DNA from: Cryptomeria japonica
Taxonomy: Eukaryota; Streptophyta; Pinopsida; Cupressales; Cupressaceae
Direction: 5' to 3'
DNA length: 64,000 bases
Assembly (NCBI RefSeq): GCF_030272615.1
Contig: NC_081413.1
Location: forward strand, 182,164,951 to 182,228,950
In this document: in pieces, positions 11,691 through 23,131 of the stretch
How positions within the stretch are numbered: the first letter of the stretch is position 1
How the letters are laid out: each line of letters begins with the position of its first letter
Program-made: the position numbers and the translations under genes
The notes under the pieces: model-generated
Database searches by the model: none
Told to the model about the DNA's origin: nothing
What the model saw: only the letters and a program-made list of their open reading frames with translations

Positions 11691-11719
11691 TATGGAAACA
11701 GGTTTTTGCAGCGGTACTT

Positions 11720-12047
11720 TGTCATTGTTGGCAAAGGAGGAGAAGTATATGGCTTTTAGAGTTTCAAATTTTGATGGTCTTAAAATTTTGAAATTTGGAT
11801 ATATCAGGGGGAGAAGTATATCAAAGGGAAAAGTATCTATTTTGAAATGTTGATATATGTTGTGATATATGCTATATGCTTTGATGATTATGCTCTGAAT
11901 GCAAAATTGCTATACACTCTATTGATTAAGGGATAGTGTATATGCTTAGGGGGAGCAATTTTGTTAATGGCAAGTTTTTGCTGTAAAACACTTAGATGTC
12001 AAAATTTTATTTTCTTAAGTGTTGTCATCAATGCCAAAGGGGGATAT
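11720..12047 (+). promoter_or_regulatory. C1 multiple polypurine tract region
   Basis: Purine tracts such as GGAGGAGAAG, GGGGGAGAAG and GGGGGAGC recur through this stretch, ending in AAAGGGGGA at 12,036-12,044 immediately before the LTR. Such clusters prime plus-strand DNA in Sireviruses. ATGCCAAAGGGGGA is shared with C2 (15,172-15,185). Confidence 0.75.
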
Positions 12048-13185
12048 TGTTGGCATTTTTGATGTTTATGTTGTGATTGTCATTGATGGACACACACTTG
12101 TATTGAGATCCCCTTTATATGTATGAGCTCATGCTCAATCGGTATTTGTTCCAACCAGTATGTTGTATTCTAGTCTTTAGACTAGTGGCGATTTTGCAGA
12201 ATGTGTTTCCCGGTCTTAAGCGGCATGTCAACCCCAAGCGGTTTGCAGATCACAAGTGGTACAAGGAAGCAAAGCGGCACAACACATTCTTACTAGTCTT
12301 CATTTTTGTCAAACCAGCAACTAGCATTTTGTATGAACCAGTAACATTCTATGATGAGTTACCAATCCACCGATTGTTTGATGGTGTCGACACATTGATG
12401 GTGATTCTTGTGTCATGTTACTAAGTATGTCTAGATTCATTGAACCTAGGAAATTGTAATGTAATCCTATTGGACCGACATGAAATCAGATTCCTTTAAA
12501 AGGACATCATGTTTAGGTTTTTTAAGTTGTTGAAGAAGTTGCAAATAGGTTTTATGTTGAGCTAGGGTTTAAGGTGGAAGTGGAGAGCGATCTTATTAGA
12601 GAAGATCAAGTTGTAACTAAGAGAGATAGAGGAGACTGAAGTAATGCTGAAATGCATTAGCTATGAGCAATACTGGATCTAACCAAGCAATTTGTGCTAG
12701 TACATAGATCAAACACTTGTTGATTACTCACATCTTTGACAAGTTTGTAGCCCTTAACCAGGTAGGCCTCAAAGCCTTTGTAAAATCCTCTAACATGGTG
12801 GTTCACACATGTGAATCTAAAATCCTCTAACAAGGTAGTCTTTAATCGGACTTATCTCCTAACAGAGATTGAGATTCCTAACAGGATCTATTCTGGTGAA
12901 GAACATTGTAAGACCTTAACCGGTCTGGTTTCTATTCTACAGATAGTGACTTGTGTGTTCCATCTCACCGTGGTTTTTCCCAGTTGGGTTTCCACATCAA
13001 ATATCTTGTGTTATGGTTGTATTGCTTTTGTGGGTGAATGTTTTATTCGCATTTTGGTTTGTATGTGTGATAAACAGTTTGATTGTCAGACTACTTTACT
13101 GGTTTATCTTTAGAGTGTGTAAGTGTTTTAGTGCAAAGGTTTTTCACATATTAATTCACCCCCCCCCCTCTTAGTATTCATCACA
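12048..13185 (+). repeat. C1 3' LTR (about 1.14 kb, right edge approximate)
   Basis: Starts TGTTGGCATTTTTG directly after the polypurine tract. It ends near ATTCATCACA after a run of C (13,159-13,168), as many plant copia LTRs do. It shares ACCGTGGTTTTTCCC-type wording with the C2 LTR but is clearly divergent from it, so C1 and C2 are different families or old subfamilies. Confidence 0.7.
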
Positions 13186-13201
13186 TGCATCAAGTCAAAT
13201 T

Positions 13202-14808
13202 ATAGGAGATAAGGATGATCCAGTAATGACAAGGAACAAACTAAGACAAAACACATGTCTTATATCTAAATTTGAACTGAGAATAGTGAAAGAGGCATTT
13301 AATAGTGAAGATTGGATAAATGCTATGATAGAAGAGATTGATCAAATCAAGAAGAATGACACATGGATACTAGTCCCAAGACTGAAGGACAAAAATGTAA
13401 TCGGTACAAAGTGGATTTTCAGAAACAAGCTAAATGAAAAAGGTGAGGTCATTCGAAATAAAGCAAGACTAGTTTGCAATGGTTATGCTCAAGAAGAAGG
13501 AATTGATTATGGTGAAACTTTTGCACCTGTGGCTAGACTTGAAGGAGTAATAATTTTGTTGGCATATGTTGCTTGCAAGAATTTCAAGGTATATCAAATG
13601 GATGTCAAATCTGCATTTCTGAATGGTATATTAGAAGAAGAAGTTTTTATTGAACAACTTGAAGGATTTGTTGAAGACAAGAATAAAGATTAGGTATGTA
13701 AATTGAACAAAGCTTTATATGGTCTGAAACAAGCACCTAGAGCATGGTATGAAAGATTGCACTCTTATTTAATCAAGATTGGTTTTATAAGGACAAGTGA
13801 AAACAACAATATGTACATGAAGAATGATGAAAATGGAATACTGATCTCAGCCATATTTGTTGATGATATTATCTTTTGTGGAAATGACTCTCTATGCAAG
13901 CACTTTGGAAATGAAATGAGCAAAGAATTTGAGATGTCATTAATCGGTGAGATAAAGTATTTTATAGGTTTACAAATACTACAAATGAAAGATGAGATTT
14001 TCATTACTCAATCCAAGTACATAAAGGAAATCTTGAAGAAATTTGGAATGGAGGATTCAAAACTAGTAAGTACTCCTATGACTACCAACTGTAAACTATC
14101 AAAGAATGATGGATCTACATCTATTGATGAGACACTTTACCGATCCATGATTGGAAAGTTGCAATATGTTGTTCACAACAGGCTAGACATAGCACATGCA
14201 GTAGGTATAGTTGCAAGATTCTCTGCAGATCCTAAGGAAACACACATGACCGCAATCAAGAGAATTTTTAGATACTTGAAAGGCACTAAGGATTATGGGT
14301 TAATTTATCAGAAAGGAAATGACTTTGATTTAAAGTTTATACTGATGCCGATTGGGCAGGCAACATTGATGACAAGAAAAGCACAAGTGGAGGAGCTTTC
14401 TTTTTAGGAAAAAGACTAGTGAGTTGGCTTAGCAAGAAACAAGGATGTGTTTCACAGTCAACAACAAAAGTTGAATACATTGCTACAACATTGAATTGTA
14501 CCAACATAGCATGGATCAAACAATTGTTGGAAGGTATAAATGAAAAAGTTACTGAGCTAGTAACTATATTCTATGACAATACTAGTGCCATTAACATTTC
14601 AAAGAATCATGTTATGCACTCTAAGACAAACGACATCTCTATCAAATATCATTATCTTAGAGAAGAAGCTCAAGAGAAGAAAGTGGTGTTGGAGTATGTT
14701 AGCACAAAGGAACAAATAGCAGATATCTTCACCAAGCCACTGCCAAGGGACACTTTTGAGTATCTCAGAAGTAAGCTAGGGGTCCTACCCCTATCTTCTA
14801 CTCACTGA
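13202..14808 (+). pseudogene. C2 reverse transcriptase and RNase H (broken)
   Basis: The frame opens with [20 protein letters not shown] and continues through the copia [76 protein letters not shown] and the catalytic motif IFVDDIIFCGN near 13,855-13,880. A TAG at 13,691-13,693 interrupts it where a Trp is expected. RNase H follows with DADWAG-like sequence near 14,340, where a frameshift occurs, then SWLSKKQGCVSQST, KVEYIA, YDNTSAINISKN and ADIFTKPLPRDTFEYLRSKL, ending at TGA 14,806. High similarity to legume and monocot Sirevirus wording supports the lineage call. Confidence 0.85.
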
Positions 14809-15019
14809 CCGAGTTCAGTGAAAGCATCAATTCGATGACTCTATAGAATATCTTTTAGGAGTTGATGTTGATTTACGCACTTTAGGATGTTTTCTAAAGG
14901 TGTGCAAGAAATAATATAGGGAACAGGAATTGAAGACATAAATGCTCTAACTGAGACTAAGTTGACACACAACAGTAGAAAACCACTTCATACAGGATGA
15001 AATTATGTTTTAGTTCTTT

Positions 15020-15187
15020 ACTTTTTGGCATTGTTGTCAAAGGGGGAGAAGACAATAGAAAAGAGGAGAAGACTAATGTATGGGGGAGAATTCTGATGAC
15101 AAGGGGAGAGCATTTCAGAATTGAACAACAATCTGAATCAATTAGGTCAAATCAATTGGTTTTGCCATCAATGCCAAAGGGGGAGAT
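15020..15187 (+). promoter_or_regulatory. C2 multiple polypurine tract region
   Basis: Repeated purine tracts (AAAGGGGGAGAAG near 15,038, GGGGGAGAA near 15,082, AAGGGGAGAG near 15,100) finish with CCAAAGGGGGAGAT just before the LTR at 15,188. The pattern is characteristic of Sireviruses. Confidence 0.8.
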
Positions 15188-16633
15188 TGTTGGCATTTCA
15201 ATAAGGATATTGAGAAGGTTGTTGATGATTATGGATATAACTGATTAAGGATGTTTACTGTCTTAATATTATTGTTTTGTCAGTGATGTCAAGAAATTGA
15301 TTTTCTAATTTAGTATGATGTTGCCATATCTTGAGAAGTATGATTTGATGAGTATAAAGATGTCAGTAAAAGACACAGAAAGAATATGATGAATAAGGGG
15401 AGAAATAAGTTATTCAATGGGCAACTATTACCGAGTTAGACAATGATGAGATCATGATGTTTAGATTGTTTTGACATCATACATATGTTATTGATTGTAA
15501 GGTTAATACTATACTATGTTACTGAGCAAAGAACCTAGTCGGTAAACCCTAAGGAACCTAGTCATTAAACCCTCAGGTTATCGCTATCAATTAATGAAGG
15601 TAGAATGTCTACCGAGTGAAGTTTAGTATTTACCGAGTTGCAACCAAGTAATAACAGAATGCATCGAATGAATAAAATTATTATTTAATGAAGGAAGCTG
15701 ATGAGCTAGCTACGATTAAATGATTGGTATGTCGTGAATGAAGTTTGTTAAAGAATCTATGGCAAAGGAAAATCAGCAGGAAGATCTACAGCTCAGATTG
15801 AATCACAATACCCTAGCACAAGTTCCAAGAAATGTGTGGAGTAAAACATTTTTAGATCGAAGGATACATTGAACCTGGTCAAAGTTTGAAGATCTGATGG
15901 CTATGATTGATCATGGGAAATGTGATCAAGGAGATTAAGCAGTTGGCGAATTGTTTATAAATAAGGAACTGATTAATAAATAATGTATGCAGGCAAGTGT
16001 ATGCACAGGGATGCTACATAGTGATTACTGAGCACAGAACCTTGAAGACCTATTTGAATAACAGAGTATAGAGCCCAGCAAATGGACAAGATAAGTCCTA
16101 TATTGTATTGAGCAAATAAGAATCTACTTTAGCATTTTAGATGTGAAGTTGCAAATAGATTTTTATTACTGTTATTTTGAAAAGTGACAGAAAATCTCTT
16201 AACCGAGTGGACTTAACAGTCTTATTTGTAAAACCCTCTAGCAAGGTGACATTCTGATTGAGTGTTTGAAATTCTTTAACAAGGTCACTTCTAACAAGGT
16301 GAAGATCCTAACAGATCTGAGGGAAATCCCTTAACTAGGTCACATCTAGCAATGTGTTTGTAATCTTTAACAGGATTTGGTTTTAATCAAGCATACTCTA
16401 GAAGAGTATATTTCTTAGTGGGTCCAAAATACCACAGTGGTTTTTCCCTATTTGGGTTTCCATGTTAAATCTGGTGTTATGAGGATTATGATGTTTATAT
16501 GCTTTTGAGTTTGCATGTTTAGCAGTTTTGGTTATATTACTGAAGTATAGGTTATCGAGGTTGAATCTGATGTTTTTATGGAAGATTAAGTTTGTATGAT
16601 TCACCCCTCCCCCCTCTGGATCTGTACTTAACA
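15188..16633 (+). repeat. C2 3' LTR (about 1.45 kb, right edge approximate)
   Basis: Starts TGTTGGCATTTCAAT after the polypurine tract and ends near TCTGTACTTAACA, following a C-rich stretch (ATTCACCCCTCCCCCCTC). The internal CAGTGGTTTTTCCC near 16,436 also occurs in the C1 LTR. Confidence 0.7.
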
Positions 16634-16891
16634 TTAAGAATCATAACTATCAGTTTAGACCTAACAAATTTGGTTTTTGAACTTAGGAGATTGTTATTTT
16701 GACCCAACTTTGTGATTTTTAGACTCAAATAACTGATATTTAGACCTATAAAGTGCAAACTAGGAGATCTAGTGTTGAAACATGAGCAATTTGACATTCA
16801 GCCCAAAAGAGTTGTTGATTAGACCAAGGGAGCTGACATTTAGACCAAAAGAGGTATTGTTTAGACTAAGAACTCTATTGTTTATACCATG

Positions 16892-17837
16892 TGTTATGCT
16901 CTATGAAGTGGACCTATACCTGCAACCACAATGCACTCAATAAATCATTACAAGCATGGTTAGAAGATTTAAATCAAAGACATGTAAAACCATAGCTAAT
17001 CGACTTATTGCCTCCTAGTAAATGCGAGTATGAAAAATGCTCTCAGATCTTATTATGCAAATTCCAGTGACTTGACTACACTTAGATGGAGGATTTGAAT
17101 GCTGAAAATGCATGATCTTAGCAAGAATAGCATGATTAAGCTATATGAGTTCATGATTATCCTAGCATGATTAAGCTCAGAGTTAAGCTAAAATGAGCAT
17201 AGTAACAATGCTTAAGCTACGAATGAGATGGGAACAAATGATATGCAAAAATCATATGAAATTGGGACCCTTTGAGCTCCAAAATGAGGTCTATTTATAG
17301 GATTTCCCAAGGCTAGGGGTGAGTTGGCAAGAATCAATGGTTGAGATTGATCTGAAGATATCAATGGTTAAATTGGAGGAGGTTGGCAAAGGGAGTTGGA
17401 TTAAAGGGAACACTTAGTGACAAGTGTCACAAAGGTTGTAGAAGATGTTGGATGAAAGGGGACATGAGGGTAGGTAGAATGGGTTAGGTTTAGGAATGGT
17501 TAGGTTTAGGAGTGGTAGAAGTTAGGAGAATTTGAATTTAGAAATTCAAATAATAGGAAAATGGCTAATTAATCTCAACAACTCATGATTTGATTTGTTT
17601 TAATTAATTAGGGGATTTAGAAGAAATGATTTTGATGAGGGGAATTAATTAATTTGAATTAATTAATTAAAGGGGTGAAATGAAACTATTTAATAAATCC
17701 TTAGATTTATTAATAAGTAGATAAAAGGGGAAATTTAATCAAATTGCTTAGTGAACTCAATTAATTGGGGAGGAGGAGATTAATTAAATAATTGCTTATT
17801 TAATTAATTATCTTCAGACCATTTTTAGGTGTATACA
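16892..17837 (-). repeat. Solo LTR A (gypsy type, 946 bp)
   Basis: On the plus strand it begins TGTTATGCTC and ends GGTGTATACA, and the flanking 5 bp are CCATG (16,887-16,891) and CCAGG (17,838-17,842), a target duplication with one mismatch. In minus orientation CTATAAATAG at 17,291-17,300 is a good TATA box. No internal sequence adjoins it, so it is a solo LTR left by recombination. LTRs at 19,366-20,426 and 21,124-22,234 share its layout and GGTGT.TACA end. Confidence 0.8.
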
Positions 17838-18595
17838 CCAGGAACTCTATTGTTTAGAACAAGAGAGTTATTGTTTGGACTAGAAACTCTATTGTTTAGA
17901 CCAGGAGAGTTGTTGTTTGGACTAGAAACTCTATTGTTTAAACTAGAAACTCTATTGTTGAGACCAAGAGAGTTGTTGTTTGGACTAGAAACTCTGTTGT
18001 TTAAACCAAGAACTCTAAAGTTTAAACTAGTGATGTTAGAACTTAGACAATAGTTATTTTGACCCCAAGAGTTGATGTGTAGATTGAGAAAATTGATGCT
18101 TATACCTAGCAAGCTCAACCTTGGAGAGTTAATATTGAAATATGAGAAAGTTAACATTCATACCAAGAGAGCTGACTTTTGGACCTTGAGAGCGATTGTT
18201 TGAACTGAAAACATGACTATTTGGACCATGAGAGATACTGTTTGAACTGAAAGAGCTATAGTTTGGACTGAAAGAGCAACTGTTTGGACCATGAGAGCGA
18301 TTGTTTGGACTATGAGAGCTACTGTTTGGACCGAAAGAGTGACTATTTGGACCAAAAGATTGACTATTTGGACCGTGAGAGCTATTGTTTGGACTGTGAG
18401 AGCGATTCTTTGGACCGTGAGAGCTACTGTTTGGACTAAAAGAGCTAATCTATTGTGAAACTTGTAAATTTGACAATTTGAAGTTTGAGTTTGCATTTTT
18501 TGTTGTATTTCAATGGATGATATCTTGACTTGACTTACAAACATAGAATTCAGATTGTATTTTTGTCCCAAAGGACACATAAAGTGTATGTTCAA
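17838..18595 (-). other. Minus-strand ORF across the minisatellite (heptad repeats)
   Basis: One frame is open across the repeat, with a single TGA at 18,158-18,160. Because the unit is 21 bp, the repeat encodes seven-residue units such as QTVALTV and QTIALSV, and in the left part NNRVSSPNNNS. The N-terminus is MNIHFMCPLGQKYNLNSMF. The openness may be a by-product of repeat amplification in a frame that happens to lack stops. Nothing else supports a protein-coding role. Confidence 0.25.
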
Positions 18596-18640
18596 GAAGC
18601 TTTAAAGAAAGCCCAAGTTTTCACAGGTTTTGAACAATTG

Positions 18641-19365
18641 AAAACACATCATTTAGTCTATCCTAAGGAGATTGGCTTCATTATTAGTTCTTAGCCCACA
18701 CTTGGTACCCTGTCAACTCACACAGCCTTGTCACCCCCTAAACGGTGCCCATGTTTTTGCCTTTGTGAGAGCTAGTGGAGTCCAATTATGAGCCTAGAAA
18801 TAAGGTCTCGAAAGGGGAGTTCGCACATATGCTCAAGAGGGACATATGGTGAGTGTCTTAAGGAGATTATTCCCCCTCCATGCACTAAGAATTTTATAAT
18901 GTTTGGAGGTAAACTAGGTATCTTCTAATTTTAATTGGAACTAGTAAGGGATCCGTTTAGTGCGTCGGGGTATAAACTCAATTAAGAGGTCTCCCAACCT
19001 TGAAAACCAAGGTTTGGTATACCCGAAGGTACAAAGGAGAGTTATTCCTAAGCACTATCATTGAGTTGTTAAATAGATTGAAAACACTGTAAAATATACC
19101 AAAAATACCACAAGACATACCAAAAACACTAAGGTACAGACTAAAAACATTAAAGCAGAGAAAAACATAAAAATAGAGTTGAGAAATCTCTCATAAAAAC
19201 CATTTGAGGTGTCGGGATGCTACAATAGAGACCAAGAACGCGATTCGGGAGTTCAAGAGAGCTAATCTACATAATGAAAGAGCTAATCAACCTATCAATG
19301 AGATTTATTGCAAGCAAACTTGTTAAAGATCGAAGGGGCTAGGTCCCATGGTAGGTGCTAATTAG
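18641..19365. other. No gene recognised
   Basis: Non-coding sequence with stops in all frames. The wording around 18,700-19,060 (short clauses with ATTCC and CTAAG motifs) recalls the long leaders of the gypsy elements at 27, 49 and 56 kb, but I cannot align it reliably. Confidence 0.4.
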
Positions 19366-20426
19366 TGTGATGCTAAAAATATGGTAAATAGAAGAAATCA
19401 TACACATATAATGAGACAATAAAACATAATGGAAAGCTTAATTGAAAACTAAATTAAAGATGCAAACAATAAGCCTCCTTTAAAATGTCCCATTTTCCTC
19501 TATTCTTGAGGACCTTGAAGGTGTTCGATTGTTTGGATCTTAGTAGAGCAATGACCTCCAAAGTGACAACTCAAGAGTTGGGAGCTACTTGATCATGATT
19601 GATTATGCAAATGATATGAAATGCATGATCTAAAAAACTACATTAACATGCTATGATTAATCCAAAATGCTAATTACTAGATGATTGAAATGAAAATTTC
19701 CTATAGTAATGATCCTAAAACTATCAATTCAAGGGATCCTTATTGTTCCAAAATGGGGGATATTTATAGGAATTCCAAGGCCAAAGTTGAGGCGGCAAGA
19801 ATTGACGGTCCAGATTTGATATGAAGATGTCAAGGGTCAAGATTTAAGAATTTGGAGAAGAGGTTAGAAGAAGGGACACTTGTCATCTCTATGGTAACAA
19901 GTGTCAAGGAGCCTTGCTCATGAGAGGGCAAGTGTCCAAGGGAGGAGACATGTGGCAAAAGTGCCATGTGTCTTAAGGGGAGAATATCCAACCCATAAGA
20001 GGTTAGGATAAAAGAGGTTAGGATGTGCAAAGGGATAGGGTTAGTTAGACCCTAAGATTAGATAGAATGGGTTAGGTTAGGAGATGGTTATGTTAGGTGG
20101 TTAGAATTTAGGAGCCATGTGCTCATTTGAATTTAGAAATTCAAATAATTGGAAAATGGTAATTAATCTCAACAAACTTGAGTTTGTTAATATTAATTAG
20201 GAATTAGAAGAATTGACTAAAATAAGGGGAATTAATTATTTTAGAATTAGTTAATCAAAGGGGGATATGAAATGAACTATATAAATAAATCATGTAGATT
20301 TATTTACTACTAGATGAATGGAGAAATTAATCAAACTACTTGTGAATTCAATTAATTGGGAAGGGGGATTAATCAAATAACTACGTATTTTATTAACTAT
20401 CTTCAGACCATTTTTAGGTGTATACA
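19366..20426 (-). repeat. LTR B, related to solo LTR A (left edge approximate)
   Basis: Ends GACCATTTTTAGGTGTATACA like LTR A. It contains TATTTATAGG at 19,761-19,770 (a TATA box on the minus strand) and shares the AAATTCAAATAATTGGAAAATGG and AATTAATC-rich stretches. A start TGTGATGCTAAAAATATGG is plausible, but no target duplication is seen. Confidence 0.6.
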
Positions 20427-21123
20427 GATATAAACTTAAAGATTGATGATTTGATAGGTTTGATTGATTGCATGAACTCATGATGGATGAGAGTCATTGA
20501 TATGGTGAGTTTTATTGACCTCATGATTTATTAGTGTCAATGATATAAACTCAAAAAATGATGATTATGTGACTTCATGATGAATGAGCATCACTAATCG
20601 GTACGTGAAGAGATTGATTAAAATCTCAAGTGAGAAGATAGGATAGTTGATTAATTAATTGATTGAAAATTGATATTTTGTTGATCTTGGGTCAACTTGT
20701 AGGGATCTATCAGCCAAAGATTCAGATGTTGGTCCATTTGGGGGAGCAGCAAGAGGTTTAGCTAGGCCAACAATGTCTGGAGGGAGCACTACCTAGATTC
20801 ATGTGTTTTGATTTGTTGATGTATACATGCTCCTGATGGAATTCGATGATTTATTTTTTACTTGAGATGTACCCCTCATATGTATGTGTTGAATGATTCT
20901 ATGATGATGCAAGTTATATGCATATGATTTTACTATGACATGTTCATATGATGATTATGTATTGGAATGTATGTATCACGATGATGTTTATTCATGCTTA
21001 TGCATATGATGCATGCCATGATGAAATTTATATACATAATTTTATATGATTATGTTTATGTGATGATGTGTGTTACTTATGATAATGTGATGTATGGTAT
21101 TAATGCTTTTATGATGGATGGAT
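20427..21123 (+). other. Spacer with one exon-like block (20,703-20,812)
   Basis: A pyrimidine-bordered CTTGTAG acceptor precedes 20,703. The block then reads IYQPKIQMLVHLGEQQEV, a TAG, and LGQQCLEGALPRFMCF in one frame. It may be an upstream exon of the spliced remnant at 22,284-22,945, with LTR C inserted in the intron, but phase and family are not established. The rest is ATG/ATT-rich non-coding sequence. Confidence 0.3.
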
Positions 21124-22234
21124 GTGTAGCACAATGAAATATAACTTGATAATGAAATAACCTTGATCATGAAAGCACAATGTATGTAGCACCTTGATAA
21201 TGAGAGGATGAGTCCTATTTATAGAAGAAATGGGGAGATGGAGGGCTAGGATGGATTTGGCTTAGTAAGGGCTAGGATTGCATGAGGGCTTGATCCTCAA
21301 TCCATGTTTCCAACTTCCACCAATACCATGGTGACAAGTGGCATCATGAGAGGGATTGAGAGGAGAGGGAAGAAGCATTAAATGTTTGAAGAGAAATGAT
21401 GGTTACCCTAGGTGGTTTGGTTAGGGTTTGGGTTAATGAAAAGATCTTTTATCCAAGGGATAAAGGAATGTGCAAGGGTCAAGTGGTTACCTTAGTCAAA
21501 GCATTAAATTCTTGAAAAAACTTGAAGGTTACCTTGGATGGTTGATTTAGGGATTAAGTCTCTAACCCAAAGTCAAAGGTGGGTTAGCTTGTTGGAAGAG
21601 AAGAAGGCTTTTAATGTTTGTAAGAGCCTTAAATCCTTTTGGGAGACTTTGGGGCTAACTTGTGGAAAAATGACTTTTAATGTTATGTAAGAGCCTTAAT
21701 TGTTTTTGAGAAGTGATCCTTACTAATATTTAGTTTAGGAATGTGCAAACACTTAGAAGAGGATTAGGCTAATTTAGACGGGATTAAAAGAAAGTAGAAG
21801 GTGGGTTAGTGTACAAGTAGGCATTGTAGGAGAATGCAAGTGGGTGGGGATTTAGGATTTTAATTAAAATAAAATTCATTTATTTCAATTAAATGTGCAA
21901 CTTGCATTGGATGAACTTTTAAATAAATATTTATTTGTTTAAATGTGAGAGGGATATTTAATTAAATGTTAGTTTAATTAAATGTGAAAGAGGAATTTAA
22001 TCAAACAAATATGATTTATTTAATTAATGGTTTGAACTTGGCTAAGTGAATTAAATAATTTATTTAATTAATCGTAGAAGGGTGTTGGGATGAATTAATT
22101 AAATATTGATTTAATTAATAGTTGAAAAAAAAGGAAAGGATTAATTAAATGTGAATTTAATTAATACTTGGATGAATTTTAATTAAACAAATATAAAATT
22201 CATTTAATTGGGTGGACAGAAATAGGTGTCTACA
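21124..22234 (-). repeat. LTR C, related to LTRs A and B (left edge approximate)
   Basis: Ends AATAGGTGTCTACA at 22,234 and has CTATTTATAG at 21,215-21,224 (a TATA box on the minus strand). The right third is rich in AATTAAATAAAT-like blocks, as in A and B. The start is placed at TGTAGCAC but could lie further left. No target duplication was found. Confidence 0.55.
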
Positions 22235-22283
22235 AATTAAATTATAAATTAACTTACATGTTTATCTTATTTTACTCTTGTAG

Positions 22284-22945
22284 GACAGACCTAGTGTAGG
22301 TGGGGTGTCATGCAATCCAGACTCTGGAAGCACAATCAGAGAAAAGGGAAATGTAATTGAATGCAAATATGTTTGAATTGATAGTTTAAATAACTTATAA
22401 TGATTATACATGTCTACATAGATTGATAGTTTCACATTCGTGTTGTCTTTATATACAGAGAATTGTTGGCTTCACATCCTTGTTGACTACACCCACAATA
22501 CTTGAAGAAGCGGAAGAGATACCTTAAGTACATGTGTTTATTTTATTTTGTGTTTAGTAGATATGTTCCTATCATCAAAAATTATATGCTAACTTGTATC
22601 AATGTTATGTTTGTGTACATATATGGATTGTATATGAAAATCTTGATGACATCCCTTCTCTACCACAGACATATTCTAGGACTCCCAACCATCCTAAGAT
22701 AAGAGGTGGATCTGAGGTATTCAAGAATTTAATTTTAAAGTTCAATTATAGTTCAATGTATATTGTTTTTTATGTTAACTTTTTGAATGTAAATTATATA
22801 ATATAACTAATCTCAATTGTAGTTTGATTTTTCTTATATAGGATCCTTTAGAGCCAAGGAGTTCTTCAAAGAGAATTGATTTTGATGATCCATCAACAGT
22901 TTAGGATGTGATAGAGACATTTTGGGATACATACATGTCTAATTG
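22284..22945 (+). pseudogene. 3' end of a spliced gene, four exon-like blocks, function unknown
   Basis: Four blocks, each preceded by AG, the first three followed by GT, all in phase 0. 22,284-22,352 (69 nt) reads DRPSVGGVSCNPDSGSTI... 22,459-22,527 (69 nt) reads RIVGFTSLLTTPTILEEAEE... and ends in TAA directly before GTACATG, where CAA would be expected. 22,669-22,716 (48 nt) reads TYSRTPNHPKIRGGSE. 22,842-22,945 reads DPLEPRSSSKRIDFDD... with an internal TAG before DVIETFWDTYMSN and a TGA stop. Consistent phase and borders argue for a once-real spliced gene, either host or DNA-transposon. I do not recognise the product. The gypsy E5 LTR begins about 185 bp downstream. Confidence 0.55.
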
Positions 22946-23131
22946 AAATGTATATTTTGTATATGGACATACAGATTGTTTGAGTTGGGTTTATGCCATT
23001 TTTGTATATGGACATTCACTTGTAATTATTCGACAATTTTGATATATATATGTTTAGATTCGATATATTTTGTTCTCCATGTGCATGGCTTCATTCTTTG
23101 AAACTTTAATCTTGAATGTAATAATGAACTA

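Larger units (their letters stand above)
8918..13185 (+). mobile_element. C1: 3' part of a Sirevirus-like Ty1/copia element
   Basis: A long accessory ORF is followed by a cluster of GGGGGAG purine tracts, a final AAAGGGGGA tract, and an LTR starting TGTTGGCATTT at 12,048. This layout (ORF after pol, multiple polypurine tracts, long LTR) matches Sireviruses, a plant-only copia lineage. The 5' part is separated by insertion of E1 or lies outside the window. The LTR end abuts the RT fragment of C2, suggesting that C1 landed inside C2. Confidence 0.65.
13186..16633 (+). mobile_element. C2: 3' part of a second Sirevirus-like copia element
   Basis: Contains the C-terminal half of pol (RT and RNase H), a purine-tract cluster and an LTR. 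It begins abruptly at the right edge of the C1 LTR, just upstream of the VMTRNKLR...CLIS motif typical of Sirevirus polyproteins before RT. The 5' half would lie to the left of C1, outside this window. Confidence 0.75.
16634..18640. repeat. 21-bp minisatellite region with longer-range duplication
   Basis: From about 18,165 to 18,450 a 21-bp unit like GAGAGCTATTGTTTGGACCG is repeated about 13 times. From 17,840 to 18,040 a paired version (about 42 bp) alternates ACTCTATTGTTTAGAC and GAGTTGTTGTTTGGAC units. The segment 16,640-16,890 holds a diverged copy of the 18,010-18,200 segment, so a larger block was duplicated. A solo LTR (16,892-17,837) splits the array. Confidence 0.85.

Noticed and set aside
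17838-18450. Regularly spaced short repeats resembling a CRISPR array
   Set aside because: Units are contiguous 21-bp tandem copies without unique spacers, in a plant-like retroelement context.
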